This document shows, in pieces, positions 35,448-42,782 of a stretch of 42,782 nucleotides of DNA. Position 1 is the first letter of the stretch. Every line of letters begins with the position of its first letter. The notes below the pieces were generated by a model. It ran no database searches. It saw only the letters and a program-made list of their open reading frames with translations, and had not been told where the DNA came from. Origin of the DNA: Paludibacteraceae bacterium (lineage in GTDB: Bacteria; Bacteroidota; Bacteroidia; Bacteroidales; Paludibacteraceae); NCBI GenBank assembly GCA_017938155.1, contig JAGBCD010000022.1, positions 1-42,782 on the forward strand, written 5' to 3'. Made by a program: the position numbers and the translations under genes.

Positions 35448-36752
35448 CTACTCTATCGTATCTTGCACAGCAAGAGTTTCTGGCAAACTGGATTGCATCG
35501 TATTAGGTATTCTTTTGGACGGTGTGATTCCCATATGCAATAGATTTTCTAATCGAGATGACAAGTTCCCTTTACCTTCTTTCAATTGTCCTAAAGCACG
35601 TGTATAAGTTGTTTGAACGGTATTTAATTGTGAACCTATCTTAACATACTCTTCAGCAAAAGTTGCGTATTTTTCATAAATACTAGTTGCTGCATTCAAG
35701 ATGTCCTTATTATTTTGTTCTTGTCTTGTATTTTGCCATGTCAATAAAACTAAATGTAAGACAACCATTAGATTGGTTGGATTGATTATTAGTACTCCTT
35801 TACGATATGCTTTTGCTCCTAATTGTGGATCCTTATTCATAGCCAATATATAACTTCCTTCATTTGGAATAAACATTAAGGATAGAGGTACCGACTGCTC
35901 GATCTTGCTTGGGTATTTCTTAGCAGCTAATTCTTCAACGTGTTTCCATATGGATTCATAATTTGCCTTGATAGCAGCATTACGTTCTACATCATTCTCC
36001 GCCCCAACATAATCGGTATAGGCTGTGAGGGAAACTTTGGAGTCTATTATGATACGTGAACCATCCGATGCGTTTACGATCACATCAGGGCGCATATTAT
36101 TACCTTCTTCGTCTTTGGTATTTTCTTGAACTATATACTCAATTCCTTCACGTAGTCCACTATCTCTTAAAATGTTTGCCAATACTTGTTCGCCCCAGTC
36201 TCCTTGCACTTTGCCTCTATTTTTGAGTGCATTTGCCAAATTTTGTGTTGTTATATCACGTTGTTTATCATGTTCAAACACGGCTTTTATTTGTGCTTCC
36301 AATGCTGCGGTGTTTTTCCCCTGCTCTTCCTTAGTATTGCTAACCAACTGACGCAAGCGATCCAATTCTTGTTGCAACGGACCTACGATTTGCCCCAATT
36401 GCTCTGCATTCGCTTGTTTCAAAGCATCAGTACGTTTAAGCATCTCCTCTTCAAACTGTGATCGCATTTGTTCGCGTGCTAACCGGATCTCAGTCTTCGT
36501 CTGCTCTTGGCGTGATAAAGCGTCTTTTTCATTTTGTTCCTTAACCATTTTGATGAGTTCGTTTGCATTAGTAATTTCTGCTTTTAATGCTGCATTTTCC
36601 ATTACAATATGCTGATTACGCTCTAAAAGCTCATGCTTGTCACGAACCAATTCACCAATTTGTTGTTTATACATATGTACCAAATAAACAATGATACATA
36701 CAGCAACTACCAATAATAAAATGAATAATACAAATAAAAACCAAAATTCCAT
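35448..36752 (-). CDS. rmuC: DNA recombination protein RmuC
   Basis: A 434-residue protein of the RmuC family, nuclease-like and limiting recombination between inverted repeats. It has an N-terminal transmembrane anchor (about residues 3-25), a long coiled coil rich in Glu, Gln, Lys and Ala (~30-165), and then the RmuC domain: KNRGKVQGDWGEQVLANIL, GIEYIVQENTKDEEG, MRPDVIVN, IIIDSKVSLTAYTDYV and SLMFIPNEGSYI. The DSK motif of the PD-(D/E)xK-type fold is intact. The start is at 36752. Its promoter region abuts a miniature transposable element inserted about 80 bases upstream of the start. Confidence 0.95.
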   Translation of the reverse strand: MEFWFLFVLFILLLVVAVCIIVYLVHMYKQQIGELVRDKHELLERNQHIVMENAALKAEITNANELIKMVKEQNEKDALSRQEQTKTEIRLAREQMRSQFEEEMLKRTDALKQANAEQLGQIVGPLQQELDRLRQLVSNTKEEQGKNTAALEAQIKAVFEHDKQRDITTQNLANALKNRGKVQGDWGEQVLANILRDSGLREGIEYIVQENTKDEEGNNMRPDVIVNASDGSRIIIDSKVSLTAYTDYVGAENDVERNAAIKANYESIWKHVEELAAKKYPSKIEQSVPLSLMFIPNEGSYILAMNKDPQLGAKAYRKGVLIINPTNLMVVLHLVLLTWQNTRQEQNNKDILNAATSIYEKYATFAEEYVKIGSQLNTVQTTYTRALGQLKEGKGNLSSRLENLLHMGITPSKRIPNTMQSSLPETLAVQDTIE

Positions 36753-36790
36753 GATAAATATGATTTAGTATATAATACAATATTTGTTTG

Positions 36791-36798
36791 CAAATATA
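36791..36798 (-). promoter_or_regulatory. -7 element of rmuC
   Basis: On the minus strand, TATATTTG fits TAnnTTTG and lies about 38 bases before the ATG at 36752. No TTG is found at the -33 distance; the miniature element begins roughly 34 bases further upstream, so the -33 to -50 region was possibly altered by it. Confidence 0.55.
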
Positions 36799-36823
36799 GG
36801 TAAAATAATTGATATATTAAAAT

Positions 36824-37143
36824 AAAAAATAACTCGTTGGCGGAATAAAAAATGTTCTTTGATGTTAAAACATTCCGTAAATATATCGTAACTTTGTGCA
36901 AATTATTTGCAGACAAAGACGATAGATATACGATAGATATACGAAACATATACGATAGATATACGATAGATATACGTTATATTACAATTATGGCATAGGT
37001 ATGATATAGGTATGGCTTACTAACCCTACTTTTCATATTTAGATTCTCTATTGCCCACTAAAAAAATATAATTTATTCTTTGAATTATAGAAAATTGGAC
37101 CGAAAAGATTTGATTTTTTAATTCCGCCAACGAGTAAAAAATA
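36824..37143. mobile_element. Miniature inverted-repeat element with apparent target-site duplication
   Basis: A 304-bp element (36832-37135) with perfect 15-bp terminal inverted repeats ACTCGTTGGCGGAAT / ATTCCGCCAACGAGT. These continue with one indel into AAAAAAT. It is flanked on both sides by the 8-bp direct repeat AAAAAATA (36824-36831 and 37136-37143). No transposase or other coding frame is inside. Interior features: an 11-bp tandem array (36919-36984), a 15-base palindrome TGCAAATTATTTGCA (36898-36912), and a TAACTTTG box (36889-36896, plus strand). It behaves like a non-autonomous transposon dependent on a transposase elsewhere. The TSD is A-rich, so its length could be partly chance. 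Family not recognised. Confidence 0.8.
36919..36984. repeat. 11-bp tandem repeats inside the miniature element
   Basis: Units of ACGATAGATAT: copies at 36919-36929, 36930-36940, 36952-36962 and 36963-36973 are exact. The middle unit (36941-36951) is ACGAAACATAT and the last (36974-36984) is degenerate (ACGTTATATTA). The period is close to one helical turn, so the same DNA face is presented repeatedly. Confidence 0.85.
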
Positions 37144-37220
37144 ATATGTCCTATCACTAACAGGAGAATATGTGGCAGCATATGGTACTGTTGAGATATT
37201 GTTCACTAATAAGTTTATAA

Positions 37221-37252
37221 TTTGCATATTTCAGTAAAATGTCTTATTTTTG
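37221..37252 (+). promoter_or_regulatory. Promoter of queD-tetR
   Basis: TATTTTTG (37245-37252) with TTTG (37221-37224) 20 bases upstream. It lies beyond the right end of the miniature element, so it is not disrupted. Start near 37257, 30 bases before the ATG at 37286. Confidence 0.75.
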
Positions 37253-37285
37253 CAAAAAATACACACTTATTTATCAACTACCATT

Positions 37286-37621
37286 ATGTATTACGTAGAA
37301 AAAAGACTGGTTATTTCTGCTGCACACAATTTGCATCTTAGTTACGAAAGTCGATGTGAAAACCTACATGGGCACAATTTTGTTATCCACGTATATTGCA
37401 AGTCAAAAGAACTTAACCAAGATGGTATGGTTACAGATTTTACACACATCAAAAAGATTGTAAAGGAGCACTTTGACCATAAGTATGTGAATGAGGTATT
37501 ATCAGTAAATCCCTCTTCCGAAAATATTGCAAAATGGATATGTGACAATGTAGAGAATTGCTATAAAGTATCTGTACAAGAATCCGAAGGCAATATTGCA
37601 ATATACGAACGGGACGAATAA
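37286..37621 (+). CDS. queD: 6-carboxy-5,6,7,8-tetrahydropterin synthase QueD
   Basis: It converts dihydroneopterin triphosphate to 6-carboxytetrahydropterin, the second step toward queuosine. It has 111 residues. Zinc ligands H14, H28 and H30 (SAAHNLHL, ENLHGHNF), the catalytic cysteine C24, a conserved MVTDFTHIKKIV with FDHKYVNE, and the late Glu in VQESEGNIAIYE are all present. QueD rather than PTPS is supported by the short length and CENLHGH form. The start at 37286 fits the family; the upstream TTG at 37250 lies inside the promoter. Other queuosine genes are not in the window. It is co-transcribed with tetR (10-base gap). Confidence 0.94.
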   Translation: MYYVEKRLVISAAHNLHLSYESRCENLHGHNFVIHVYCKSKELNQDGMVTDFTHIKKIVKEHFDHKYVNEVLSVNPSSENIAKWICDNVENCYKVSVQESEGNIAIYERDE

Positions 37622-37631
37622 AATTCAATTT

Positions 37632-38219
37632 ATGAAAGATAGAAGAGAATCCATTATACTAAAAGCGATTGAGCTATATATCGTCAATGGTTACAACAAT
37701 GTGTCCATTACGGATTTACAAGCACATCTGGACATCGGTAGAGGTACACTCTATTATTATTTCAAGAACAAAGAGGAATTGTTTATGACAGTCTTGGATA
37801 AATTTATCTTAACACCCAAACTTGAAGTTCTTGATTTGCCAGATAATGTAAAATTACAAGACATGATCAATGCAATGCTCAAGTATATTCATTCTTTGGA
37901 AACTACATTAGAGCATTTTGAAAACAAAAACGTCAATGCCTCAAACGTTGTTAGTTTATTGTTTACTGCATATCAATTGTTCCCTTCATTGTATCGCAAG
38001 GCCAATCGCATCTACGCATTAGAGGTTTCACTGTGGAACAAAGCCATTCGCAATAGTATCAGTTGCAAAGAAGTGCGCGCAGATATACCTATTGAAACTG
38101 TTGTCAATCTTTTTATGCATATTAAGGATGGTTACGACGTGGGGCGCAAAGGCGTAACAATGGATTTTTCCATTTATCCTGAACAATATAATTTTCTCTA
38201 TGATTTAATAAAGTTATAA
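37632..38219 (+). CDS. TetR/AcrR family transcriptional regulator
   Basis: A 195-residue repressor-type protein: N-terminal helix-turn-helix (~8-52: ILKAIELYIVNGYNNVSITDLQAHLDIGRGTLYYYFKNKEELF) and a variable ligand-binding C-terminal domain. The start at 37632 is chosen because the upstream ATG (37596) lies within queD. Targets are unknown; the divergent-free layout offers no clear operator. It may regulate the acyl-CoA synthetase that follows at 38405, a frequent association for TetR regulators of fatty-acid genes, but no operator palindrome is evident. A weak CAATTG-TTTG-CAATTG hairpin follows at 38229-38247. Confidence 0.9.
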   Translation: MKDRRESIILKAIELYIVNGYNNVSITDLQAHLDIGRGTLYYYFKNKEELFMTVLDKFILTPKLEVLDLPDNVKLQDMINAMLKYIHSLETTLEHFENKNVNASNVVSLLFTAYQLFPSLYRKANRIYALEVSLWNKAIRNSISCKEVRADIPIETVVNLFMHIKDGYDVGRKGVTMDFSIYPEQYNFLYDLIKL

Positions 38220-38372
38220 CAATTAAAAAAGCAATTGTTTGCAATTGTTTCCTTATATTATATTGTCCGAAAATTTAAATTTTTCACAATAAATTGGTTC
38301 GTTAACTATGTCTTTTTTTATAAAAATATAGATATTTATTCTATTTCGAACATACGTTCAATTATTTGAGTA

Positions 38373-38380
38373 TATCTTTG
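38373..38380 (+). promoter_or_regulatory. -7 element of the acyl-CoA synthetase gene
   Basis: TATCTTTG fits TAnnTTTG, 24 bases before the ATG at 38405. No TTG at the ideal -33 position. The preceding 150 bases are AT-rich without other clear features. Confidence 0.62.
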
Positions 38381-38404
38381 CAATCGAATTAATAAATACA
38401 TAAA

Positions 38405-40063
38405 ATGATGAAACAAGTAACACATTATTTGTCGTATTTTGAAAATACGGTTAAAAATCAATGGAATGATGCTGCATTAACAGATCTTGATAGCAATACT
38501 CATTACACATATGGACAATTAGCAGAACAAATAGCACACCTTCATCTCACATTTCAAAACTTGGGAATCAAACCAGGAGATAAGATTGCCTTGTGCGGCA
38601 GAAACTGTTCTAATTGGGCTCTTACCTTTTTAGCAATTGAGACATACAAAGCTGTTGCTGTTAGTATTTTACCTGATTTCACAGGAGAAGGAATACATAC
38701 ATTGGTTAACCATTCAGATGCAAAATTATTATATGTAGGTCCTATTGTTAAATCAAAGATTGACCCCACACAAATGCCATCATTGCTTGGTATTGTGTTT
38801 ATGGATGATTTCAGTATGTATCATTGTGCAAATGATGATATCAAAAACAAGTACGACGAAACTTCTCAATTGTTCGCCTCTACCTACCCTAATGGTTTTA
38901 TAGCAGACTATATCAATTATCCTACAGACAATATTGACGAACTTGCATTGATTAATTATACATCCGGAACTACCAATGCTCCAAAAGGTGTCATGCTTAG
39001 TCACTTGAACATAAGTGGTAATGTTGATTTTGGTGTACATCGCATTCCGCATCAAGAGGGAGACAAAGTTTTATCTATGTTACCTGTAGCACACATGTTT
39101 GGATTGATGTTTGAGTTTATTTATCAAGTATGCGTTGGAGCTCATGTGCATTTTTTAACCAAAGCCCCCACCCCAACCACCTTGATGAGAGCATTCTCTG
39201 AAGTACATCCATACATGATTTTGACAGTGCCATTGGTGATTGAAAAAATCATACGTAAGAGCGTGTTGCCTGTCATCAACAAGCCAATGATGAAAATTCT
39301 ATGGCATACACCTTTGATCAATAATATTATCAAAAAGAAAGTGCGTGAGAAGTTAATGTCTGCGTTTGGTGGAAAATTACGCTATCTTATTATTGGTGGA
39401 GCTGCACTAAACGAAGAAGTAGAAGAATGTCTGAAGCAAATAAAGTTTGTTTATACCGTTGGATACGGTATGACAGAATGTGCCCCACTGATAACATATG
39501 AAGATTGGTATCGATATGCATATAGATCATGCGGTAAATGTATTGATAATATGGAAATGCGTATAGACTCCGCCAACCCGGCAACACATGAAGGGGAACT
39601 TCTGGTTAGAGGTATCAACGTTATGATGGGCTATTATAAAAACGAAGAAGCTACTCAAGCAGCATTTACAAAGGATGGCTGGATGCGTACAGGAGACTTA
39701 GGTATTATTGACAAAGAAGGTAATCTTTTCTTAAAAGGAAGAAACAAAAACCTTATTTTAGGTCCAAGCGGACAAAATATCTATCCAGAAGAATTGGAAG
39801 ATAAGTTCAATAGCATGCCTTTGGTTGTAGAATCTGTAGTCGTTGATCGTGAGGGAAAATTAGTAGCACTTGTTTATCCAGATACTACACCTGCATCTAA
39901 ACAAATATTACACGGACAAACGATGGAAGAATTTATGGAAAAGAATCGTCAACGTGTAAACAAATCATTGCCAACATATAGTCAAATTAGCGCTGTAGAG
40001 CTTGTTGCCAATGAATTTGAAAAGACGCCAAAACGTAGTATCAAACGTTTTATGTATAAATAA
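38405..40063 (+). CDS. AMP-dependent long-chain acyl-CoA synthetase/ligase
   Basis: A 552-residue adenylate-forming ligase that activates a carboxylic acid as acyl-AMP and transfers it to CoA, probably at the inner face of the cytoplasmic membrane. Motifs in order: the P-loop-like YTSGTTNAPKGVMLSH (about residue 182), VLSMLPVAHMFGLMFEF, LRYLIIGGAALN, GYGMTECAPLITYE, MRTGDLGIIDKEGNLFLKGRNKNLI with the hinge, and a C-terminal Lys (KTPKRSIKRF). Acyl chain length cannot be told from sequence alone; a long-chain (FadD-like) type is suggested by overall form. Its own promoter is upstream. Confidence 0.9.
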   Translation: MMKQVTHYLSYFENTVKNQWNDAALTDLDSNTHYTYGQLAEQIAHLHLTFQNLGIKPGDKIALCGRNCSNWALTFLAIETYKAVAVSILPDFTGEGIHTLVNHSDAKLLYVGPIVKSKIDPTQMPSLLGIVFMDDFSMYHCANDDIKNKYDETSQLFASTYPNGFIADYINYPTDNIDELALINYTSGTTNAPKGVMLSHLNISGNVDFGVHRIPHQEGDKVLSMLPVAHMFGLMFEFIYQVCVGAHVHFLTKAPTPTTLMRAFSEVHPYMILTVPLVIEKIIRKSVLPVINKPMMKILWHTPLINNIIKKKVREKLMSAFGGKLRYLIIGGAALNEEVEECLKQIKFVYTVGYGMTECAPLITYEDWYRYAYRSCGKCIDNMEMRIDSANPATHEGELLVRGINVMMGYYKNEEATQAAFTKDGWMRTGDLGIIDKEGNLFLKGRNKNLILGPSGQNIYPEELEDKFNSMPLVVESVVVDREGKLVALVYPDTTPASKQILHGQTMEEFMEKNRQRVNKSLPTYSQISAVELVANEFEKTPKRSIKRFMYK

Positions 40064-40120
40064 TCTATTGATTAATTGCTTACTTTTTTACATTTATTAG
40101 GAAATATCCAAATAAAATGT

Positions 40121-40128
40121 TAACTTTG
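40121..40128 (+). promoter_or_regulatory. -7 element of the GH3 gene
   Basis: TAACTTTG fits TAnnTTTG; the leader to the ATG at 40245 would be about 112 bases, the longest in this window. Confidence 0.68.
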
Positions 40129-40191
40129 CAGGCGATTAACATGTAACATACCATGTAAAAACATAAATAGCGTACATCTATTGTACGACAA

Positions 40192-40223
40192 ACTATTGCT
40201 AATACTTAGACAATAGTGTTTTT
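40192..40223 (+). promoter_or_regulatory. Attenuator-like hairpin in the GH3 leader (tentative)
   Basis: ACTATTG (40192-40198) pairs with CAATAGT (40211-40217), a 7-bp stem with a 12-base loop, then TTTTT (40219-40223). A second CTATTG (40178-40183) could pair with the same CAATAG instead, offering a mutually exclusive structure. This is terminator-like but weak in GC. Confidence 0.35.
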
Positions 40224-40244
40224 ATATGCAAATGATTTTGTATT

Positions 40245-42023
40245 ATGAAACTACCCTTTCCTCTCTTTATTAATACCATAATTGGTATTATCGGTGGTTG
40301 GCAGACAAGACGCTTGCGCAAAGCTAGCCGTCATCCAAGATATTCTGCAGAACGCACATTGAGACACATACTTACGCTATCTAAAGATACCGTGTATGGT
40401 AAGGAACATCATTTTGAGGAGATATTAAATGCTCAAAATGATCGCGAGTTATTCTCACTCTATCGACACTTTGTTCCTGTCAATGATTACGAAGCACTCC
40501 GCCCATATGTTGAGAGACACAAAAATGGAGAATACAACGTATTATTCTCTGGCAAGCCAGATATGTACGCTACTACATCTGGCACCACTAGCGAGCCTAA
40601 GTGGATTCCGATGACGCATAAATACCTTAAAGACGTATATGGAAAAATGTCCCATGTTTGGTTATGGAACTTTATCAAAAAACGTCCATTTATCTTTGGT
40701 GGTAAAATCTTACCTATAGTAGGTAAAGAATGCGAAGGATATGCTCCTGATGGTACACTGTATGGTTCTGTATCAGGCGTTTTGGTTAGAGATATTCCTA
40801 ACTTCATCAAACGCCATTACGTAGCACCTGCATCCGTTATGTCAATTGATGATTATGCTGCACGCAACTATACGTTAATGCTATTGGGATTGCAGCATCG
40901 TGATCTAACCCTATTCGCAACTGCAAACCCCTCTACTATCCTTGAATTATTACACACAGTGGAGGAACACTATGACGAAATGGTTATGGATATTGAAAAT
41001 GGATATATTTCAACTAAAATTGATATTGCACCAGAGTTGAGAGAAGAACTCAATAAATATATCAAACCACGTCCTAAAAGAGCAAATGAATTACGCCAAC
41101 TTAAGGAGAAATATGGTAAAGTGTTGCCAAAGCACTATTGGCCATTATTGCAATATTTATCTACTTGGAAATGTGGCAACACAAGCATCTACATGGAAAA
41201 ATATATGGATGCATTTGACTTCAAACAAACCTACTATCAAGAGTTAGGATACATTGCTACAGAATGCCGATTTGGTTTCTCATTAGACCATACGAATGAG
41301 TCTGTTCTATTCCCACATTTTCATTATTACGAATTTGTAGAGGAACACGAGTTAGACAAACCGAATAAACACTTCTTACAAATTGATGAATTGGAAAAAG
41401 GACATCGTTATTGCGCCTATGTAACAACCTTCTCTGGATTGTTTAGATACAACATGAACGATTTGATTGAAGTAGGTGGTCGTTACGAAGAAACTCCTAC
41501 TATTCATATGATTTCCAAAGTCAATGGTATCGTTTCTATGACTGGTGAAAAATTGTGCGAAAATCAATTTATGCAAGCGGTAAAAGAGTCAGAAGAACAG
41601 TCTGGTATTCTAACCAATTTCTACGTTGGGTTTGCAGATGTCAAAGAGTCAACATATCACTTCTATTTTGAGTTCAAAGACCAAGAAACTTCGCAAGAAA
41701 CAGCTGATGAGTTTGCTAAGATTGTTGATCGTCATCTTCAGGAAATCAACATGGAATATGGTTCAAAACGGGCTTCATTCCGCATACACGAACCTGTTGC
41801 ACATCGATTAATCAAAAATGCCTATAATCGTTTCAAAACACGTTGCTTATCTGAAGGTTTTAGAGATGGACAATTCAAATTTAATCTTTTGATGCAAGAC
41901 CCTTCAAGACAAGTAAAATTTGACTCATTGATGCTTGACCATTATATAGCTAATGTACATGCAGGACTACGTCAAATAAAGTATGACATCCAAGAGAGAA
42001 GAGAGAATAGACGTAAGAAATAG
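40245..42023 (+). CDS. GH3 family acyl-adenylating protein
   Basis: A 592-residue protein of the family named after the plant auxin-responsive GH3 enzymes, adenylate-forming enzymes that join an acyl group to an amino acid or similar nucleophile. The AMP-binding motif is ATTSGTTSEPKWIPMT (about residue 108). Later come the central TECRFGFS and a C-terminal domain with FRYNMNDLIEVGGR and VSMTGEKLCENQF. It is cytoplasmic with no signal peptide. Bacterial substrates are undefined. It is coupled (5-base gap) to a hotdog thioesterase, suggesting a joint role in making and cleaving an activated acyl product. A long 5' leader precedes it. Confidence 0.88.
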   Translation: MKLPFPLFINTIIGIIGGWQTRRLRKASRHPRYSAERTLRHILTLSKDTVYGKEHHFEEILNAQNDRELFSLYRHFVPVNDYEALRPYVERHKNGEYNVLFSGKPDMYATTSGTTSEPKWIPMTHKYLKDVYGKMSHVWLWNFIKKRPFIFGGKILPIVGKECEGYAPDGTLYGSVSGVLVRDIPNFIKRHYVAPASVMSIDDYAARNYTLMLLGLQHRDLTLFATANPSTILELLHTVEEHYDEMVMDIENGYISTKIDIAPELREELNKYIKPRPKRANELRQLKEKYGKVLPKHYWPLLQYLSTWKCGNTSIYMEKYMDAFDFKQTYYQELGYIATECRFGFSLDHTNESVLFPHFHYYEFVEEHELDKPNKHFLQIDELEKGHRYCAYVTTFSGLFRYNMNDLIEVGGRYEETPTIHMISKVNGIVSMTGEKLCENQFMQAVKESEEQSGILTNFYVGFADVKESTYHFYFEFKDQETSQETADEFAKIVDRHLQEINMEYGSKRASFRIHEPVAHRLIKNAYNRFKTRCLSEGFRDGQFKFNLLMQDPSRQVKFDSLMLDHYIANVHAGLRQIKYDIQERRENRRKK

Positions 42024-42028
42024 TAATT

Positions 42029-42553
42029 ATGAGAGAAATTATTAACCCCTGGACCGCACAACACGTTTCCAACTACAATTGTTTTGGTTGTAATCCAAAT
42101 AATCCATTGGGATTACATATGCACTTCTATTGGGATGGGGCCAAAGTGATCTCATTTTGGAATCCAAATGAAAATTTTGTCAGCTGGCCGGGTACCTTAC
42201 ACGGAGGAATACAAGCAACACTATTAGATGAGATATGTGGGTGGGTTATCTTCTATCAACAACAAACATCTGGTGTTACAGCCAAAATGGAACTTAGGTA
42301 TAGAAAACCTGTTCTAACATCTAATAAATACTTGGAGTTACATGCTTTCCTCAAAGAAACAAAGCACAACATTTTGGTGGTTATTGGGCAAATATATAAT
42401 GATAGTGGCGAATTATGTGCCGAATGTGAATGCACCTACTTTACTTTTCCTGAGCAAAAAGCAATTGAGATGGGATATCTATCGGCCACGTTAAGTGAAG
42501 TTGATATGACACGAGAAGAGATACTCCAGCATCTCAAACATCATCAAATATAA
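42029..42553 (+). CDS. PaaI-type hotdog-fold thioesterase
   Basis: A 174-residue acyl-CoA thioesterase of the PaaI type. It contains the signature strand and helix with TLHGGIQATLLDEICGWV (catalytic HGG then Asp/Glu on the central helix), followed by the beta strands TAKMELRYRKPV and ECECTYFTF. A short Cys-containing N-terminus (NYNCFGCNPNNPLGLHMHF) is common in this subgroup. It follows the GH3 gene by 5 bases on the same strand and ends with a terminator, forming a two-gene operon. The acyl substrate is unknown. Confidence 0.9.
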   Translation: MREIINPWTAQHVSNYNCFGCNPNNPLGLHMHFYWDGAKVISFWNPNENFVSWPGTLHGGIQATLLDEICGWVIFYQQQTSGVTAKMELRYRKPVLTSNKYLELHAFLKETKHNILVVIGQIYNDSGELCAECECTYFTFPEQKAIEMGYLSATLSEVDMTREEILQHLKHHQI

Positions 42554-42560
42554 AAACTAA

Positions 42561-42588
42561 AAATATCGGAAAATCTTCCGATATTTTT
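42561..42588 (+). terminator. Terminator of the GH3-thioesterase operon
   Basis: An 11-bp perfect stem AAATATCGGAA / TTCCGATATTT (42561-42571 with 42576-42586) with an AATC loop, then T residues. Confidence 0.85.
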
Positions 42589-42660
42589 TATTTATTACCA
42601 ACTCATCTGTTGACTTTATTTTTAATAAAAATAAGTTATCCCATTCTCTTGTCTTTTTTA

Positions 42661-42691
42661 TTGCATATATCCAAAAAAAGTTGTATCTTTG
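42661..42691 (+). promoter_or_regulatory. Promoter of the last, incomplete gene
   Basis: TATCTTTG (42684-42691) with TTG (42661-42663) 20 bases upstream; leader of about 27 bases to the ATG at 42723. Confidence 0.8.
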
Positions 42692-42722
42692 CAGACTCGA
42701 TATATTGTCGAAGTTAGCACAC

Positions 42723-42782
42723 ATGATATACACAGCAAAAGATAAGATGTATGACCTAATGGCAAATGAGCACCAAGCCTTG
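42723..42782 (+). CDS. Start of an unidentified gene (partial)
   Basis: An open frame from the ATG at 42723 runs off the right edge, giving 20 residues: MIYTAKDKMYDLMANEHQAL. The promoter upstream supports it as a real gene. The opening vaguely recalls Bacteroidota regulators that begin with K-x-K-M-Y-D-L, but twenty residues are too few to name a family and I do not assign a function. Confidence 0.55.
   Translation, partial: MIYTAKDKMYDLMANEHQAL

Noticed and set aside
36889-36896. TAACTTTG in the miniature element as a promoter for queD
   Set aside because: It fits the -7 consensus but lacks a -33 partner at the right distance, and queD has a better promoter at 37221-37252.
36919-36984. 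Possible CRISPR array
   Set aside because: The 11-bp repeats are contiguous with no spacers and no cas gene is in the window.
38229-38247. Terminator after tetR
   Set aside because: CAATTG-TTTG-CAATTG is a 6-bp, AT-rich hairpin without a T run, too weak to call.

Overview
The window reads as a chromosomal segment of an AT-rich member of the Bacteroidales (phylum Bacteroidota). The evidence is agreement between gene content and promoter type. Gene content includes two TonB-dependent-receptor-type outer membrane proteins paired with DUF4249 and DUF5689 lipoproteins, DUF1573, DUF4293, a GH3-type adenylating enzyme, class I fumarase, pyruvate phosphate dikinase, and a partial protein with a C-terminal tail like those of type IX secretion substrates. 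At least a dozen genes are preceded by the Bacteroidota -7 element TAnnTTTG, often with a TTG about 20 bases upstream. Genus and species cannot be told from the sequence.

Layout. 1-200: end of an exported protein and its terminator. 273-2162: divergent pair, a phosphopantetheinyl transferase (minus) and a Gate-domain membrane protein (plus). 2271-8486: pyruvate phosphate dikinase, an M20 dipeptidase (minus), a small heat shock protein and RlmN. 8546-19372: nine tightly packed minus-strand genes: fumarase, degenerate LytM protein, Dxr, RseP, TonB receptor, DUF4249 lipoprotein, hexapeptide acetyltransferase, DUF4293 and MscS. 19669-20946: an exported lipase-like hydrolase. 21016-34248: a second nine-gene run on the plus strand: Rel, DUF1573, MeaB, DnaB, AsnRS, TonB-receptor-like protein, DUF5689 lipoprotein, CvpA and a GH18 lipoprotein, closed by a strong terminator.

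34380-37285 is the non-coding and mobile part. It holds a tRNA-His gene whose 3' end plus terminator is repeated twice more in a 229-bp tandem array, a rubredoxin gene too short for usual ORF cut-offs, rmuC, and a 304-bp miniature transposon-like element with 15-bp terminal inverted repeats, an apparent 8-bp target duplication and an internal array of 11-bp repeats. 37286-42782 holds queD-tetR, an acyl-CoA synthetase, a GH3-hotdog thioesterase pair and the start of another gene.

Functionally most genes are housekeeping: central carbon metabolism (PPDK, fumarase), isoprenoid synthesis (Dxr), envelope maintenance (RseP, LytM-like, MscS), stringent response and replication (Rel, DnaB), translation (AsnRS, tRNA-His, RlmN) and queuosine (QueD). 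The most unusual items are the miniature element, the tRNA-His repeat array, a Rel protein lacking the usual helical/RIS region before its ACT domain, a LytM protein that has lost its zinc ligands, a probably leaderless rlmN, and two sigma-54-like promoters (hsp20 and rubredoxin).
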